Part shown: in pieces, positions 8,536-16,509 of the stretch
How the letters are laid out: the number at the start of each line of letters is the position of its first letter
Numbering within the stretch: the first letter of the stretch is position 1
Notes under the pieces: model-generated
What the model was told of the DNA's origin: nothing
Databases searched by the model: none
Seen by the model: only the letters and a program-made list of their open reading frames with translations
Position numbers and translations under genes: made by a program
From: Bacteroidales bacterium F22
Lineage (GTDB): Bacteria > Bacteroidota > Bacteroidia > Bacteroidales > Bacteroidaceae
Direction of reading: 5' to 3'
Length of the DNA: 64,000 nt
Assembly (NCBI GenBank): GCA_029541985.1
Contig: CP095414.1
Location: forward strand, 930,001-994,000

Positions 8536-10278
8536 TTAAATTGTTTTTTTATCCAATACAGATTGCATCCTTTTATTCAATGCTTTTTGACGTAACAGTG
8601 CCCAATAAGCGGTAGCGAAATACCCCAGAGTAAGCATAAACGCATATTTGTTGAACATATCCTTATTCTCCTGATACACCTTCATATCCGGACTACTCGT
8701 AAAGCAATAGATAGCCAACCATAGAATCAAGATAAGACAGATGATAGAGATCAAAGTAAGCACTTTAGAAAAGATCGATTTATCCTTTTCGATAGTCAAT
8801 TCCTCCTTTGACTTCTCCGTTTGATAATGCTTTACAGCTTCATTATAAGCCACCTCTTCAGCCTCTTGAGCAGCATAATCTTTCGTTGCCCCAGCATAAT
8901 AAGCAAGAGTTGTATAAAGAATAGCACTAAAGAACCAAGTAGGAATAAAGAGATAGTAAAACGACATAAATCCAAGTGCATTTAAGCCAAAACCAAAGAC
9001 CAGTGCAGCGCCCCAAGTAATAATAGCAGGCCTACTTATTTTTAATCCCTGATACTTCGCCCAATAACGAGTGAAGCCAATACGAGGAAATATAAAATGC
9101 TCAGTAGCAACGATTGCACCCACTGGTACCACTAGCAGACCAGAGTAAGTCAATAGCGGAAGCATCCGTGCAAAGACGAAAGGGAAACAAGCGACAACCA
9201 TAGTGATTAATCCTACTACTAAAGTTGTCTTACGGCGTGAATGGTTACTAAATATCGCTTGAGCAGCCAAGCCGGCACGATAAAGATTAGCATTGGCAGT
9301 TGTCCATCCAGCCACGATAATAATCACAAAACCAGAAGCACCAAGTGCATAATAAGCCACATCTCCAGGATCAAGAGTACCAACAGAAGCATGTAATAAC
9401 ACAGCAGCTCCAGCTCCCATAATACCAGCAGCAATCCATGCTAGATAATGGCCAAATAACATACCGAAACTAGTATATAAACCATAATATGATTTCTTAG
9501 CATACCGAAGGATAGCCATATCAATAAGTCCCACATGAGTAATCGAATTGGCAGCCCAAGCAAAACCAATCACTTCAAACAAGCCAATCCCCTTCTCTCC
9601 GGAATCAGTGACCCCCTTCCAAATGGAGGAATCTCCTATCTGTATAAGGTCAGCCCAAGAATGAATAGAAGTAACCCCCAACACATTATTAGCTAGTACA
9701 GGGAGCAATACCAAAGCACCAGCCATAAACAAGGTAAATAACCAAGGCGCACAAATGCTAGAGAAATCAGCCACCGTATTGAACCCATACAAAGCCACAA
9801 GTACCACGACCAATCCCACAGCCAAGACAATAGCGATAAACCCCAGATTAGTAGAATACCAATTAAGCTGTGCAGGAATACCAAATAAGAAGCGAACCGC
9901 AGAAGACGACACTGTAATCATAGCCGCCGAAATCACGGTAAAGATAAGTGCATTGGCCCAATTATAAACAGTAGTCATTGATTGACCAGCTATTTTGGCT
10001 AAATAAGTATATAGACTTAGACGAGTCTGAACAGCTATAGGAGCAGTGATAAAAGTCCAGCTCAATACCGCTAAGATATTACCGATTAGAAGTCCGAGGA
10101 TAATATCCTGAGTACTAGCCCCCAAAGCGACAAATGTAGCACCGATAACAAACTCAGTAGCCGCAACATGTTCCCCTGCATATAAGCCAGCAAAATGTTT
10201 ACCACCATGCAATTTATTCTCAGCGATAGGAAGCTGTTCAGCATCCATACCTGCAAAATTGTAATTTTTGTGATTCAT
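8536..10278 (-). CDS. NCS1-family permease (purine/cytosine permease-like), predicted polyol importer
   Basis: 580 residues with about 12 or more hydrophobic segments. It is an inner-membrane symporter of the nucleobase-cation-symport-1 family, recognised by the N-terminal GGKHFAGLYAGEHVAATEF and GASTQDIILGLLIGNILAVL segments that match helices 1-2 of cytosine and purine permeases. It has an unusually long charged C-terminal region (about 470-510, rich in E and K) before two last membrane helices. It is the first gene of an operon with the polyol dehydrogenase and fructokinase and contains no purine or pyrimidine genes nearby. Context therefore suggests import of the sugar alcohol rather than a nucleobase; this is inference. 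Confidence 0.8.
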   Translation of the reverse strand: MNHKNYNFAGMDAEQLPIAENKLHGGKHFAGLYAGEHVAATEFVIGATFVALGASTQDIILGLLIGNILAVLSWTFITAPIAVQTRLSLYTYLAKIAGQSMTTVYNWANALIFTVISAAMITVSSSAVRFLFGIPAQLNWYSTNLGFIAIVLAVGLVVVLVALYGFNTVADFSSICAPWLFTLFMAGALVLLPVLANNVLGVTSIHSWADLIQIGDSSIWKGVTDSGEKGIGLFEVIGFAWAANSITHVGLIDMAILRYAKKSYYGLYTSFGMLFGHYLAWIAAGIMGAGAAVLLHASVGTLDPGDVAYYALGASGFVIIIVAGWTTANANLYRAGLAAQAIFSNHSRRKTTLVVGLITMVVACFPFVFARMLPLLTYSGLLVVPVGAIVATEHFIFPRIGFTRYWAKYQGLKISRPAIITWGAALVFGFGLNALGFMSFYYLFIPTWFFSAILYTTLAYYAGATKDYAAQEAEEVAYNEAVKHYQTEKSKEELTIEKDKSIFSKVLTLISIICLILILWLAIYCFTSSPDMKVYQENKDMFNKYAFMLTLGYFATAYWALLRQKALNKRMQSVLDKKTI

Positions 10279-10326
10279 CTATTATTCTTTTAAAGTTAAT
10301 TCGGATAATTGCTTTCGAAATACATA

Positions 10327-10345
10327 AAACGTACACATTACGTTT
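10327..10345. promoter_or_regulatory. Candidate operator 1 (permease side)
   Basis: AAACGTA (10327-10333) and TACGTTT (10339-10345) are perfect 7-base inverted arms with a 5-base spacer. The site lies immediately downstream of the permease -7 element, at the expected transcription start, which suits repression. Confidence 0.6.
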
Positions 10346-10351
10346 ATGTTA

Positions 10352-10381
10352 CAAATATAGAGTAAAGATTTTATTTACAAA
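10352..10381 (-). promoter_or_regulatory. Promoter of the polyol operon
   Basis: On the minus strand TTTG (10381-10378), an 18-base spacer, then TATATTTG (10359-10352). Both elements match the Bacteroidota TTTG / TAnnTTTG consensus, making this the best complete promoter seen in the window. Confidence 0.65.
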
Positions 10382-10547
10382 ACAAAAAACACAAAAAAAG
10401 AGAGATAAAGAGTACTTTTTACGCTTATTGTGTTCTATAACATATTTCTATGTCCATAGAATAGAAAATACGGTATATAATAGCGTATAAATAAGTATAT
10501 TAAGGAATTTAAGAGAAACAATCCTTTTAGTATCAAAAATTATTTCC

Positions 10548-10555
10548 TATCTTTG
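10548..10555 (+). promoter_or_regulatory. -7 promoter element of the Nudix-like regulator
   Basis: TATCTTTG matches TAnnTTTG and lies about 105 bases upstream of the regulator ATG. Candidate operator 2 lies just downstream of it. Confidence 0.45.
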
Positions 10556-10584
10556 GATAGGAATAACAGCAGCTATACGAATAT

Positions 10585-10603
10585 AAATGTACATAATACG
10601 TTT
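10585..10603. promoter_or_regulatory. Candidate operator 2 (regulator side)
   Basis: AAATGTA (10585-10591), 5-base spacer, TACGTTT (10597-10603). It matches operator 1 in arm sequence, spacing and length with one base changed in the left arm. Two such matching sites in one divergent intergenic region are unlikely by chance. Confidence 0.6.
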
Positions 10604-10659
10604 TAACAGATAACTGATTACTCGACTTGACATATAGCAAGTAACAAAGCAAAAAACAC

Positions 10660-11388
10660 ATGGACTTCAGAAAAATAAAAAACATATCCGTAGATATCGT
10701 CTTATTTGGTTTTGACGGTAAAGATATAAATGTACTTCTTTCGAAACGGTACTTAAACCTGCACAACCCCCATTATCCCATCATAGACGATTGGGTATTG
10801 ACAGGCAATCATATATTCAAATCAGAGCGATTAGATACAGCCGCTCAGCGAGTGATGCATGACGTAAGTGGTCACGATGCACCTTTCATGCGTCAATTTC
10901 GAACCTTTGGGAATCCCAAACGAGTCACGAAAAATAAAGACCTACTATGGTCCCAAAGTCAACAAATAGACCCCCGTACCCTATCAGTTGGTTATTATGC
11001 ACTGACCCATTGTTCCGATTTTGAGATTCAAGACCCCAACTACCAATGGTTTCCAATCAATGCACTCCCCGAATTAGGATTCGACCATCAATATATCATC
11101 GAGATGGCCTTTAAGTACGTCAAAGAGATTATTAATGTATCCCCCATCATCTACCATCTCCTTCCGATAAAATTCACGCTCAACAGTTTGCTCAGTGTAT
11201 ATGAGACTATTTTTGACATCACGATAGACAATCGTAATTTCCGAAAGAAAATGATTAGCAAACCATATATTGTACAATTAGATGAGAAAGAACGGCAGCC
11301 CAATTCCAAGAAGCCAGCCAACCTATATATGTTTAGTAAAGACATTTACCGTCACATGATTACGGAGAAACCACGGATAATCATTTGA
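10660..11388 (+). CDS. NrtR-like transcriptional regulator (Nudix-fold plus winged helix)
   Basis: 242 residues. The N-terminal half has the Nudix fold seen in NrtR regulators, but the Nudix box is degraded: the expected REUxEE segment reads RVMHDV, so ligand sensing without hydrolysis is expected. The C-terminal half carries the NrtR-type winged helix (LLPIKFTLNSLLSVYETIF, then NRNFRKKM, then PANLYMFS). In Bacteroidota this family is known to include sugar regulators (AraR of arabinose use) as well as NAD regulators. It is transcribed divergently from the polyol operon with two matching palindromes between, so it is the likely local regulator, possibly self-regulating. Confidence 0.83.
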   Translation: MDFRKIKNISVDIVLFGFDGKDINVLLSKRYLNLHNPHYPIIDDWVLTGNHIFKSERLDTAAQRVMHDVSGHDAPFMRQFRTFGNPKRVTKNKDLLWSQSQQIDPRTLSVGYYALTHCSDFEIQDPNYQWFPINALPELGFDHQYIIEMAFKYVKEIINVSPIIYHLLPIKFTLNSLLSVYETIFDITIDNRNFRKKMISKPYIVQLDEKERQPNSKKPANLYMFSKDIYRHMITEKPRIII

Positions 11389-11442
11389 TCCAAGAGACAA
11401 CAGCAATCACTTCAATCAGCATTTCACATCCTATAAAAAACA

Positions 11443-11479
11443 AAAAGTGGGTATCCGTCATAGACGGATACCCACTTTT
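11443..11479. terminator. Strong bidirectional terminator
   Basis: A perfect 17-base stem (11443-11459 with 11463-11479; core GTGGGTATCCGTC) with a 3-base loop, flanked by A and T runs on both sides. It separates the convergent regulator and malate dehydrogenase genes. Confidence 0.9.
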
Positions 11480-11501
11480 AAAATATCAATTACGCTATAT
11501 A

Positions 11502-12443
11502 CTAAAGCGCGCCAACTTCTTTAAGAGCTGCATTTGTTTTGTGAACAGCAGCTGCAGAAGCCTCAAATTTAGCTTTCTCATCAGCATTCAATGGAAGTTC
11601 GATGATTTCCTCAACACCGTTCTTACCCAAGATAACAGGGACACCGATACAAAGATCATTTTGACCATATTCTCCTTCAAGAAGAACAGAGCAAGTAATC
11701 ATCTTCTTCTGGTTGTGAATGATAGATTCAACAACAGAAGCAGCAGCAGCACCAGGTGCGTACCATGCAGAAGTACCAAGAAGTCCAGTCAATGTAGCTC
11801 CACCGACCATAGTATCAGCAGCAACTTTTTCTAGACGCTCAGCAGAAAGGAAGTTAGAAACTGGGAATCCTTTATAAGTAGCAAAACGAGTCAAAGGAAT
11901 CATTGTCTTGTCTCCGTGACCACCGATTACGATACCTTCAACTTCATTAGCATTGCAATCCAAAGCTTCAGTCAAACGATATTTGAAACGAGAACTATCA
12001 AGAGCACCACCCATACCAATGATACGATTTTTAGGAAGACCCAAAGTCTTAAGAGACAAGTAAGTCATAGTATCCATAGGGTTAGAAACGACCACCAAGA
12101 TAGCGTTAGGAGAGAATTTAAGAATACTTTCAGCTACAGATTTCACGATACCTGCATTTACACCGATAAGTTCTTCGCGAGTCATACCAGGTTTACGAGG
12201 AAGACCAGAAGTGATAACGACTACATCAGAATCAGCAGATTGAGAATAATCGTTTGTTACTCCTTTAAGTACAGAGTCAAAGCCCAAAAGTTGAGCTGTT
12301 TGCATCATATCCATAGTTTTGCCTTCTGATACACCTTCTTTGATATCAAGCATTACTACTTCATCTGCTACCTCATTAAAAGCTAGAACATTAGCACAAG
12401 TTGCACCTACGTTACCAGCACCTACTACAGTTACTTTAGACAT
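11502..12443 (-). CDS. mdh: Malate dehydrogenase
   Basis: 313 residues, the size of the LDH-like malate dehydrogenases. It interconverts malate and oxaloacetate with NAD(H) in the cytoplasm. It shows the dinucleotide-binding GAGNVG at 8-13, the malate-specific substrate loop LPRKPGMTR, the NPMDTMT segment and the catalytic histidine segment GGHGDKT. In Bacteroidales it works in the reductive branch from oxaloacetate to fumarate and succinate. It is monocistronic, with a TACTTTTG -7 element upstream and a strong terminator downstream. Confidence 0.95.
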   Translation of the reverse strand: MSKVTVVGAGNVGATCANVLAFNEVADEVVMLDIKEGVSEGKTMDMMQTAQLLGFDSVLKGVTNDYSQSADSDVVVITSGLPRKPGMTREELIGVNAGIVKSVAESILKFSPNAILVVVSNPMDTMTYLSLKTLGLPKNRIIGMGGALDSSRFKYRLTEALDCNANEVEGIVIGGHGDKTMIPLTRFATYKGFPVSNFLSAERLEKVAADTMVGGATLTGLLGTSAWYAPGAAAASVVESIIHNQKKMITCSVLLEGEYGQNDLCIGVPVILGKNGVEEIIELPLNADEKAKFEASAAAVHKTNAALKEVGAL

Positions 12444-12503
12444 AATTTATTTATTAATTGGTTTATAAATATTGTTGTATGCAGTAATCCCTTACCACTG
12501 TTG

Positions 12504-12511
12504 CAAAAGTA
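12504..12511 (-). promoter_or_regulatory. -7 promoter element of mdh
   Basis: TACTTTTG on the minus strand fits TAnnTTTG and lies 60 bases before the start codon. Confidence 0.5.
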
Positions 12512-12590
12512 TAGCCTTTATTGCAATTAAAGAAATTTTTCTTGAATTATTTTAGTTAAGAAAGTCTGCTTGCTATGTAGAGTTTACAAT

Positions 12591-13466
12591 TTACTTCTTA
12601 ATTGTATATGTAGCAGTTCCAATCATCGTGCCATCCGCAAAAAGATCGATACGATAAGTCCCTTTATATAGAAATTCCTGAACATCCCAATAAAGAGTCA
12701 CTTGTTGTTCCTCTCCCGTATACTCGACATATTTCTTAATAGAATAAGGGATATCCTTATTTTCAAAATGGAACGAAGCCGATTGGTCACGACATAAGAG
12801 TTCATGATCCGGTTTTAAGATACGTGCATAGATAGTACGTTCACCTGCCTCCGCAGTAATATTTTTTGTCAACGTAAAACGAATTTCGAATTGGCGAATA
12901 TCCTTCACCCGACGCGCATCATGTTTACGTTTTGTTTTCCCTCGCACCACGATATTGGTAGCATCCAATTGAGCAGCCAATGCCACACGTTGGTCAAGAA
13001 CCTTCTTTTGCTCTTGAAGTTCATCTCGTTGCTTAGTTGCCTTTTTATATTTATTAGTAACCGTAGCGATGACGACTTTTTGTTGCGCATTAATCTTATT
13101 AAGGGAATCGATTTGCTGGATGAAGCTACGCATCACCTTACGCAATCCAGCCAATTCTTTTTTGAGCCGTCTGATTTCACTCGCATTACTTTCTTTAACC
13201 ATCTTAAGTTCAGACAACAATTCACGCACCTTAGTCTGTTCTTTATCAAGAAGATTATCAAGCGAATCATTTTTCACTTTGATTTGCAACTCATCGTACT
13301 GCTGAGCAAAAAGTGTATATTCATTTTCAAGATCCTCTTTTTCGAGTACAAACTCTTGAACCAAAGCTTTCTTGGTTTTATTCTCTGTATATAATAAGAA
13401 GCCAAGGCCTACTACCAACACGAGTAATACGCCCACAGCTATAGACATCCATTTCTTTTTTTCCAT
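12591..13466 (-). CDS. Membrane-anchored coiled-coil protein of unknown function
   Basis: 291 residues. It begins with a short basic segment and one membrane helix (about 6-26), followed by a long coiled coil (about 35-160, heptad-rich with many E, K, L and Q residues). A basic stretch, GKTKRKHDARRVKD, leads to a C-terminal beta-rich domain of about 110 residues. The topology suggests an inner-membrane anchor with the coiled coil and end domain on one side, probably periplasmic. It follows the DUF4435 gene by 20 bases and shares its direction, so it may be the last gene of that cluster. No named family was recognised. Confidence 0.75.
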   Translation of the reverse strand: MEKKKWMSIAVGVLLVLVVGLGFLLYTENKTKKALVQEFVLEKEDLENEYTLFAQQYDELQIKVKNDSLDNLLDKEQTKVRELLSELKMVKESNASEIRRLKKELAGLRKVMRSFIQQIDSLNKINAQQKVVIATVTNKYKKATKQRDELQEQKKVLDQRVALAAQLDATNIVVRGKTKRKHDARRVKDIRQFEIRFTLTKNITAEAGERTIYARILKPDHELLCRDQSASFHFENKDIPYSIKKYVEYTGEEQQVTLYWDVQEFLYKGTYRIDLFADGTMIGTATYTIKK

Positions 13467-13486
13467 GGGTGCAAATATACAAAAAA

Positions 13487-14512
13487 TTATTTTCTATGTT
13501 GTAGAAAGCCCTCCAAATCGCGGATAACCCACTGATAGAGATACAAATCTTGATAATCATTATTCTTGCGAAGCATCAGTTCAGCATCAATCTGAGCATG
13601 CTGATAAGAAGCCAACTCATTCTGCTCCTGTTCTTTGTGAACCGCAAGTGTTTTGATTTCCAATTCCTGCTCCTTGCGCAGTTCAGCACAAATTGGCTGT
13701 AGAAGTTTCAAGACCACCCCTTCCATGAGATGATGCCCCTGCACATACAGATAACACGTCTCAGGCACGAGTCCCTTTTTTTTCATCTCAGGAATCAAGA
13801 GATTCACTTTCTTCTGCGAAGCACGATCCCGATTGCGCAATCTATTCAGTTCCTTCGTAACCGATTTCCGCACCGCATCGATCATCTTCTCAGGCTGTCT
13901 ATGATTGACATAATGAAGCATTGTCACCTTATTAAACACATACATCGGGAAACTATGCGTATCATGATTCGTATAATAATAAACCGTCCACAGAAAAAGA
14001 GGAAAGACCACCTTCGACCATTCCTCAAAGAACGAATTAAAATCGAAGTTGCGTCGGTCCACTAGTGTCGATTTCACCACCACCTCGTGCAAGCTATCTG
14101 CGAAACATTGAAAATTCTCTATCGCATAAGCATACGTCTGAAACACAAACGGGTTTTTATTAAGGATACGACTCGTATGCGTAGCATTCCCCAAGAGGAA
14201 ATCATAATCACTATCCACACATGCAATCATATTTTTACCCAAAGACTCATGGTCAATAGTCTGCATCAGCACCTGCTTCTTCCCCTTATTTAAGTTCCCA
14301 TTTCCAGGTAACTTAACCTCAAAAATGATATTATCCCGATTCACTTGTTCCAATATAGAACGCCAAAAAGCGATATCATCATAACTCTCCACATAAGCCA
14401 CCACACGCTGTTTCTTCTGCTCACTCTTAGGACGCATCGCATTGGCAGCATCGACATATTTAGACGACACATGCTTGGTCAGCCTATGTTGATGGACATC
14501 TTCATGCTTCAT
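13487..14512 (-). CDS. DUF4435 domain protein (TOPRIM-like, AriB-like)
   Basis: 341 residues. DUF4435 proteins have a TOPRIM-type fold, and the key acidic residues are visible: Glu42 in YVESYDD and the DxD pair D100/D102 in CVDSDYD. DUF4435 is the domain of AriB, the nuclease effector of the PARIS anti-phage system. The gene begins 3 bases after the stop codon of an upstream OLD/RecF-type ATPase, the same ATPase-then-DUF4435 order as ariA-ariB. The C-terminal half is helical with a charged coiled coil near 270-320. Nuclease activity and a defence role are inferences; the chromosomal setting next to meaB looks like stable core genome. Confidence 0.78.
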   Translation of the reverse strand: MKHEDVHQHRLTKHVSSKYVDAANAMRPKSEQKKQRVVAYVESYDDIAFWRSILEQVNRDNIIFEVKLPGNGNLNKGKKQVLMQTIDHESLGKNMIACVDSDYDFLLGNATHTSRILNKNPFVFQTYAYAIENFQCFADSLHEVVVKSTLVDRRNFDFNSFFEEWSKVVFPLFLWTVYYYTNHDTHSFPMYVFNKVTMLHYVNHRQPEKMIDAVRKSVTKELNRLRNRDRASQKKVNLLIPEMKKKGLVPETCYLYVQGHHLMEGVVLKLLQPICAELRKEQELEIKTLAVHKEQEQNELASYQHAQIDAELMLRKNNDYQDLYLYQWVIRDLEGFLQHRK

Positions 14513-14515
14513 AAA

Positions 14516-15367
14516 TTAGCCCTCCATAATATTATTCATAGCCCGAGAATCCGAAGCAATATCCGACACCTCAGTGACACTACTCATCCATCCCTCCATA
14601 ATCAAGGCAGGACTATGAGTCGAGAGAATAATCTGCACAGACGGGTTGAGTTTAAGCACTAAATCAATCAGTCGCTGTTGCCATTCGATATGCAAGCTAG
14701 CCTCAGGTTCATCCATGAAAAGAGTAAACGGTTCTCCATTTTGCAGCAATGAAGTCATCAATATCAAGAGCATCTGCTTCTCGCCACTACCCAACTTATA
14801 AGGCGTCAACAAGTCACCATCCTGTATAAACCGAATCTCATTGCTACTACGATCCAATTTCTTCCCCGTCATAGAGAAGAGGTCATCCACAAGGTCTTGA
14901 AATAGCGCCTTATGTTTAGACACCTCATAAGCCTTGTCACGTACCGAAGCGTCATTGCTCTGAAGATACTTTATTGTTTTGTTTCCTATATTCACCTGAT
15001 AGTCCAGATATTGACGCTGCAACTTAAACAATTTCCAATCCTGTTCAGTAACCACTCGTTCATCAGAAATCATCCGTAACTGCTCCGCAGGGAGCAATGG
15101 CCTGTCGAAACTCCGAATCAAATCGAAATTGAGCTCAGCCCTACCCGAAGCATTAGGCATAAAATCAGCATCTTCACCATTGAGAAAGACCTCAACATTT
15201 TCAGCACTATCTAGTGATTTACCCTTTAGATGAGCCACCACGAGATTGATGATTGTACTTTTACCAATTCCATTGACCCCCGCTAAGATATTCACATGAG
15301 GAGTTAACTCCCATTCGATATCGAAGCGATGCCACAACCCTTTAATACTAATTTTACTGATACTCAT
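14516..15367 (-). CDS. AAA/ABC-type ATPase of the OLD/RecF class (AriA-like)
   Basis: 283 residues. A complete ABC-type ATPase core is visible: Walker A GVNGIGKST (30-38), signature LGSGEKQ (192-198), Walker B TLFMDEPEASLH (D219, E220) and the switch histidine in LSTHSP (H251). Members of this class dimerise in head-to-tail fashion on ATP binding. It is short and lacks a long coiled-coil insertion of the SMC or Rad50 kind. The paired downstream DUF4435 gene suggests an ATPase sensor plus TOPRIM effector, as in PARIS and OLD systems. Compared with characterised AriA proteins it appears short, so equivalence is not established. Confidence 0.82.
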   Translation of the reverse strand: MSISKISIKGLWHRFDIEWELTPHVNILAGVNGIGKSTIINLVVAHLKGKSLDSAENVEVFLNGEDADFMPNASGRAELNFDLIRSFDRPLLPAEQLRMISDERVVTEQDWKLFKLQRQYLDYQVNIGNKTIKYLQSNDASVRDKAYEVSKHKALFQDLVDDLFSMTGKKLDRSSNEIRFIQDGDLLTPYKLGSGEKQMLLILMTSLLQNGEPFTLFMDEPEASLHIEWQQRLIDLVLKLNPSVQIILSTHSPALIMEGWMSSVTEVSDIASDSRAMNNIMEG

Positions 15368-15399
15368 GGCCTGATTATTTTTAAGAATACAACTTCAGT

Positions 15400-16500
15400 C
15401 TATCTTTTTTGAATCTGAGAGAAATACAATTCGAGAAGTTCATGAGCAGCCGTGAAACTACTTTCACGATCATTGAGTACATCCTCTTCCTTCTCTTTGA
15501 GCATCGTACCTATGGATTCATTGTTGAAGAAACTATTCCTCAACTGCTCATTGATACTCTCATACATCCAATATTTAGCTTGTCTACGACGCTTTTTCTC
15601 AAAGTAATGATTTTTTTTCACAAAATCCATATAATCGTAAACCATTTTCCATACCTCTTCGATACCGATGCCATAGAAACCACTATAAGTCAAAACTTTA
15701 GGAGTCCACTTACTATCTGGAACTGGGAAAAGATGCAGCGCATTACGGAATCTCGAAGCAGCCAAATCACAATATGGAATATTATCACCATCCGCTTTGT
15801 TGATGACGATACCATCCGCCATCTCCATGATACCCCGTTTGATTCCTTGCAATTCATCCCCCGTATTAGCGAGTTGAATCAAGAGAAAGAAATCAACCAT
15901 ACTATGAACCGCGATTTCGCTCTGTCCCACACCGACCGTTTCGACAAACACCTTATCAAATCCAGCCGCCTCACACAAGATGATAGTCTCACGTGTTTTT
16001 CGTGCGACACCTCCTAAGCTACCTGCAGCCGGACTAGGACGGATGAAGCTATCTGGATGAACAGCCAACTCCTCCATACGCGTCTTGTCACCCAAGATAG
16101 ACCCCTTGCTTCGTTCACTACTAGGGTCGATAGCCAAGACAGCCAATTTTCCTCCAAATTTTTTCAAGAGATGAATACCAAACTTATCGATACTCGTACT
16201 TTTTCCAGCTCCCGGTACCCCACTGATACCAATACGCATCGAATGGCCGCTGTAAGGCAGACACTTCTCGATGACTTGCTGAGCAATCACCTGATGCTGA
16301 GGATTGACACTCTCTACAAGCGTCACAGCCTGACTCAAAATCGTCACATCTCCCGCCAAGATACCCGCTACATATTCATCGACAGTAAACGTAACCTTCT
16401 TGACACGTTTACGTCTATATGGATTTACTACAGGAGGTTGTACCACTCCTTTATTTACCTTTAAACCTTTATAATGGTTGTCATTCTCTGGATGTTCCAT
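15400..16500 (-). CDS. meaB: Methylmalonyl-CoA mutase-associated GTPase MeaB
   Basis: 366 residues. This G3E-family GTPase protects and reloads methylmalonyl-CoA mutase with its B12 cofactor. It has the P-loop GVPGAGKST, the LAVLAIDPSSERSKGSILGDKTRM segment diagnostic of MeaB/ArgK, FVETVGVGQSE for the switch region, and NKADGDN for guanine recognition. The mutase genes are not in this window, but the epimerase and decarboxylase of the same propionate route lie at 38.8-43.4 kb. It lies 9 bases after the DUF1573 gene and 32 bases before the AAA ATPase gene. Confidence 0.93.
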   Translation of the reverse strand: MEHPENDNHYKGLKVNKGVVQPPVVNPYRRKRVKKVTFTVDEYVAGILAGDVTILSQAVTLVESVNPQHQVIAQQVIEKCLPYSGHSMRIGISGVPGAGKSTSIDKFGIHLLKKFGGKLAVLAIDPSSERSKGSILGDKTRMEELAVHPDSFIRPSPAAGSLGGVARKTRETIILCEAAGFDKVFVETVGVGQSEIAVHSMVDFFLLIQLANTGDELQGIKRGIMEMADGIVINKADGDNIPYCDLAASRFRNALHLFPVPDSKWTPKVLTYSGFYGIGIEEVWKMVYDYMDFVKKNHYFEKKRRRQAKYWMYESINEQLRNSFFNNESIGTMLKEKEEDVLNDRESSFTAAHELLELYFSQIQKR

Positions 16501-16509
16501 ATCTATAAA

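Noticed and set aside
11385-11834. 149-residue plus-strand reading frame over the mdh terminator
   Set aside because: It crosses a strong terminator and runs antisense to mdh; no family resemblance.
12891-13394. 167-residue plus-strand reading frame
   Set aside because: It lies fully antisense to the coiled-coil gene; the translation is a repetitive low-complexity product of the lysine/glutamate codons opposite.
15409-16017. 202-residue plus-strand reading frame antisense to meaB
   Set aside because: Shadow of meaB codon usage; no start signal or recognisable domain.
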